Shown: piece by piece, positions 42,216 through 43,412 of the stretch
Position numbering within the stretch: position 1 is the first letter of the stretch
How the letters are laid out: every line of letters begins with the position of its first letter
Assembly (NCBI GenBank): GCA_036501535.1
Contig: DASYAE010000261.1
Span: 1 to 43,412 of the forward strand
Direction of reading: 5' to 3'
DNA: 43,412 nucleotides
From: DASYAE01 sp036501535
GTDB taxonomy: Bacteria > Actinomycetota > Actinomycetes > Streptomycetales > Catenulisporaceae
Position numbers and translations under genes: made by a program
The notes under the pieces: model-generated
The model's input: the letters and a program-made list of their open reading frames with translations, nothing else
What the model was told of the DNA's origin: nothing
The model's database searches: none

Positions 42216-43412
42216 GTGACAGACGCCGACCGCTTGCACCCCCGACCGGACTGGCCCGGGGTCCGCCTGCATGTCGTCACCGGCAAGGGCGGGACCGGGA
42301 AGACCACCGTGGCCGGGGCGCTGGCGCTGGCGCTCGCGGGGCGGCCGGGTCCCGGCGGGGCGGCGCGGCGGATCCTGCTCGTGGAGGTCGAGGGCCGGCA
42401 GGGAGTCGCGCAGCTGTTCGACGTGCCGCCGGTTCCCTACAAGGAGCGGCGCATCGCGGTGACGCAGCACGGCGGCGAGGTCTGGGCGCTGGCCATCGAC
42501 GCGGAGCAGGCGCTGCTCGAATACCTCGACATGTTCTACAAGCTCGGCCCGGCGGCGCGGGCGCTCAAGCGGTTCGGCGCGATCGACTTCGCCACCACCA
42601 TCGCGCCGGGCATCCGCGACGTGCTGCTGACCGGGAAGACCTGCGAGGCGGTGCGGCGCCGGGCGGACCCGTCGGCGCAGGAGCCGGGCCCGGGGCGGGG
42701 CGGCGCGGACCAGGGCGCGGAGCGGTCCCGGGAGCAGCGGGCCGCAGAGCCCGCACACGGCCGGATATTCCACTACGACGCGGTGGTCATGGACGCCCCG
42801 CCGACCGGCCGGATCACCCGCTTCCTCGGCGTGAACGCCGAGGTCTCCGGCCTGGCCAAGGTCGGGCCGATCCGCAACCAGGCGGACGCCGTCATGCGGG
42901 TGCTGACCAGTCCGCAGACCGCGGTGCACTTCGTGACGGTGCTCGAGGAGATGCCGGTGCAGGAGACGCTGGACGGGTTCGCAGAGCTGCGCGACGCCGG
43001 GCTGCCCGCGGGCGCGGTGATCGTCAACCAGTCCCGGCCGGTGACGCTGCCGCGCGCCCGGCTCGAGGAGGCGGCCGCGCCGGGCGGGCTGGACCCGGCC
43101 CGGTTCGAGGGCGCGCTGCGCGAGGTGGGCCTGGTGAACGGCCGTGTACCGGCGCGCGGATCAGGCGGGGGCAGGGCGAAGGCGGCCAAGGCCGGGGCAG
43201 CCAGGACCGAGACGAAACCGACCGGGAAGTCGCCCGGCGCGGACCTCGCGCCCGCGCTCGCCGCGCTGGGTACCGACCACGCCCGACGGGTGCTGCTGGA
43301 GTCGGGGCAGCTCAAGGCTTTGGCATCGATCGATGCGCCGCGGTACCAGCTGCCGATGCTGGCCGAGGGCGTGGACCGGGTGGGCCTGGGCATGCTCAGC
43401 GCCGAGCTGCGG
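42216..43412 (+). CDS. ArsA-family anion-transporting-type ATPase (partial, runs off the end)
   Basis: 399 codons from GTG 42216 to the last base, no stop. The deviant Walker A VTGKGGTGKTTVAGALALAL (about residues 24-43) and switch II VVMDAPPTGRITRFL identify the ArsA/Get3 class. GVRDVLLTGK-like text appears as IAPGIRDVLLTGKTCEAVRR. A Gln/Gly/Arg insert (QEPGPGRGGADQGAERSREQ) and a Lys/Ala-rich linker (about 305-345) are unusual. Two such ATPases stand next to each other ahead of a whiB-like gene in Streptomyces and mycobacteria (Rv3679-Rv3680), where they form one complex, so this should be the first of the pair. There is no arsenite-binding Cys triplet, so arsenic export is unlikely. Confidence 0.92.
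   Translation, partial: MTDADRLHPRPDWPGVRLHVVTGKGGTGKTTVAGALALALAGRPGPGGAARRILLVEVEGRQGVAQLFDVPPVPYKERRIAVTQHGGEVWALAIDAEQALLEYLDMFYKLGPAARALKRFGAIDFATTIAPGIRDVLLTGKTCEAVRRRADPSAQEPGPGRGGADQGAERSREQRAAEPAHGRIFHYDAVVMDAPPTGRITRFLGVNAEVSGLAKVGPIRNQADAVMRVLTSPQTAVHFVTVLEEMPVQETLDGFAELRDAGLPAGAVIVNQSRPVTLPRARLEEAAAPGGLDPARFEGALREVGLVNGRVPARGSGGGRAKAAKAGAARTETKPTGKSPGADLAPALAALGTDHARRVLLESGQLKALASIDAPRYQLPMLAEGVDRVGLGMLSAELR

Overview
The window comes from a high-GC actinomycete chromosome. It carries bldG next to an anti-sigma gene, leaderless GTG/ATG starts, a Streptomyces-type Crp, the helicase/Tad secretion neighbourhood and a topoisomerase I with a lysine-rich tail and no zinc fingers. The gene set points to a filamentous actinomycete near Streptomycetales or Catenulisporales. 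I cannot name the species. From memory, much of the order parallels Mycobacterium tuberculosis Rv3644c-Rv3680 (holB, tmk, topA, DECH helicase, Tad genes, serB-like, acs, holin, epoxide hydrolase, marP, Nudix, nth, crp, MBL, RidA, DUF4177, ArsA), so this is core chromosome rather than an island.

Layout. 1-250: the tail of a GntR-like gene, a shared terminator and tRNA-Thr(CGU). 387-10047 (minus): a secreted S33/TAP-type hydrolase lipoprotein, then holB and tmk (overlapping stop/start), topA and a class I methyltransferase. 10123-14111 (minus): the proton-pumping pyrophosphatase, then the bldG/anti-sigma pair. 14265-16964 (plus): the DECH-box helicase. 17026-17804 (plus): a possible two-gene membrane cassette. 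17730-22267 (minus): a tad operon (tadA, tadB, tadC, DUF4244 pilin-like, tadE, TadE-like) joined by stop/start overlaps, with no cpaE-like gene ahead of tadA. 22.8 kb (minus): a 6C small RNA. 23257-24048: a HAD phosphatase. 24.2-24.5 kb (minus): a promoter-to-terminator unit with no protein gene. 24552-25508: a degenerate Fic-like protein.

25.7-32.5 kb looks like a metal and acetate section. A CooC-like P-loop ATPase sits behind a promoter overlapped by a Zur-like box. It is followed by a LytS/LytTR two-component pair, an acetate transporter of the GPR1/FUN34/YaaH family, and acetyl-CoA synthetase behind two DasR/HutC-type operators. Transporter and synthetase would import and activate acetate. 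The operators suggest coupling to N-acetylglucosamine use, which releases acetate.

32.6-43.4 kb is a conserved envelope, stress and repair block: Eis-like acetyltransferase, holin-like membrane protein, epoxide-hydrolase-like protein, YdjM-type membrane protein, MarP protease, Nudix hydrolase and endonuclease III (overlapping), Crp, then MBL/RidA/DUF4177 diverging from an ArsA-type ATPase that runs off the end.

Most notable: the 6C RNA in the tad/HAD gap, the orphan transcription unit at 24.2-24.5 kb, the Zur-like and DasR-like sites, a pseudo-Fic protein, and a degenerate 15-bp (five-codon) repeat that recurs at several unrelated loci in the same codon phase.
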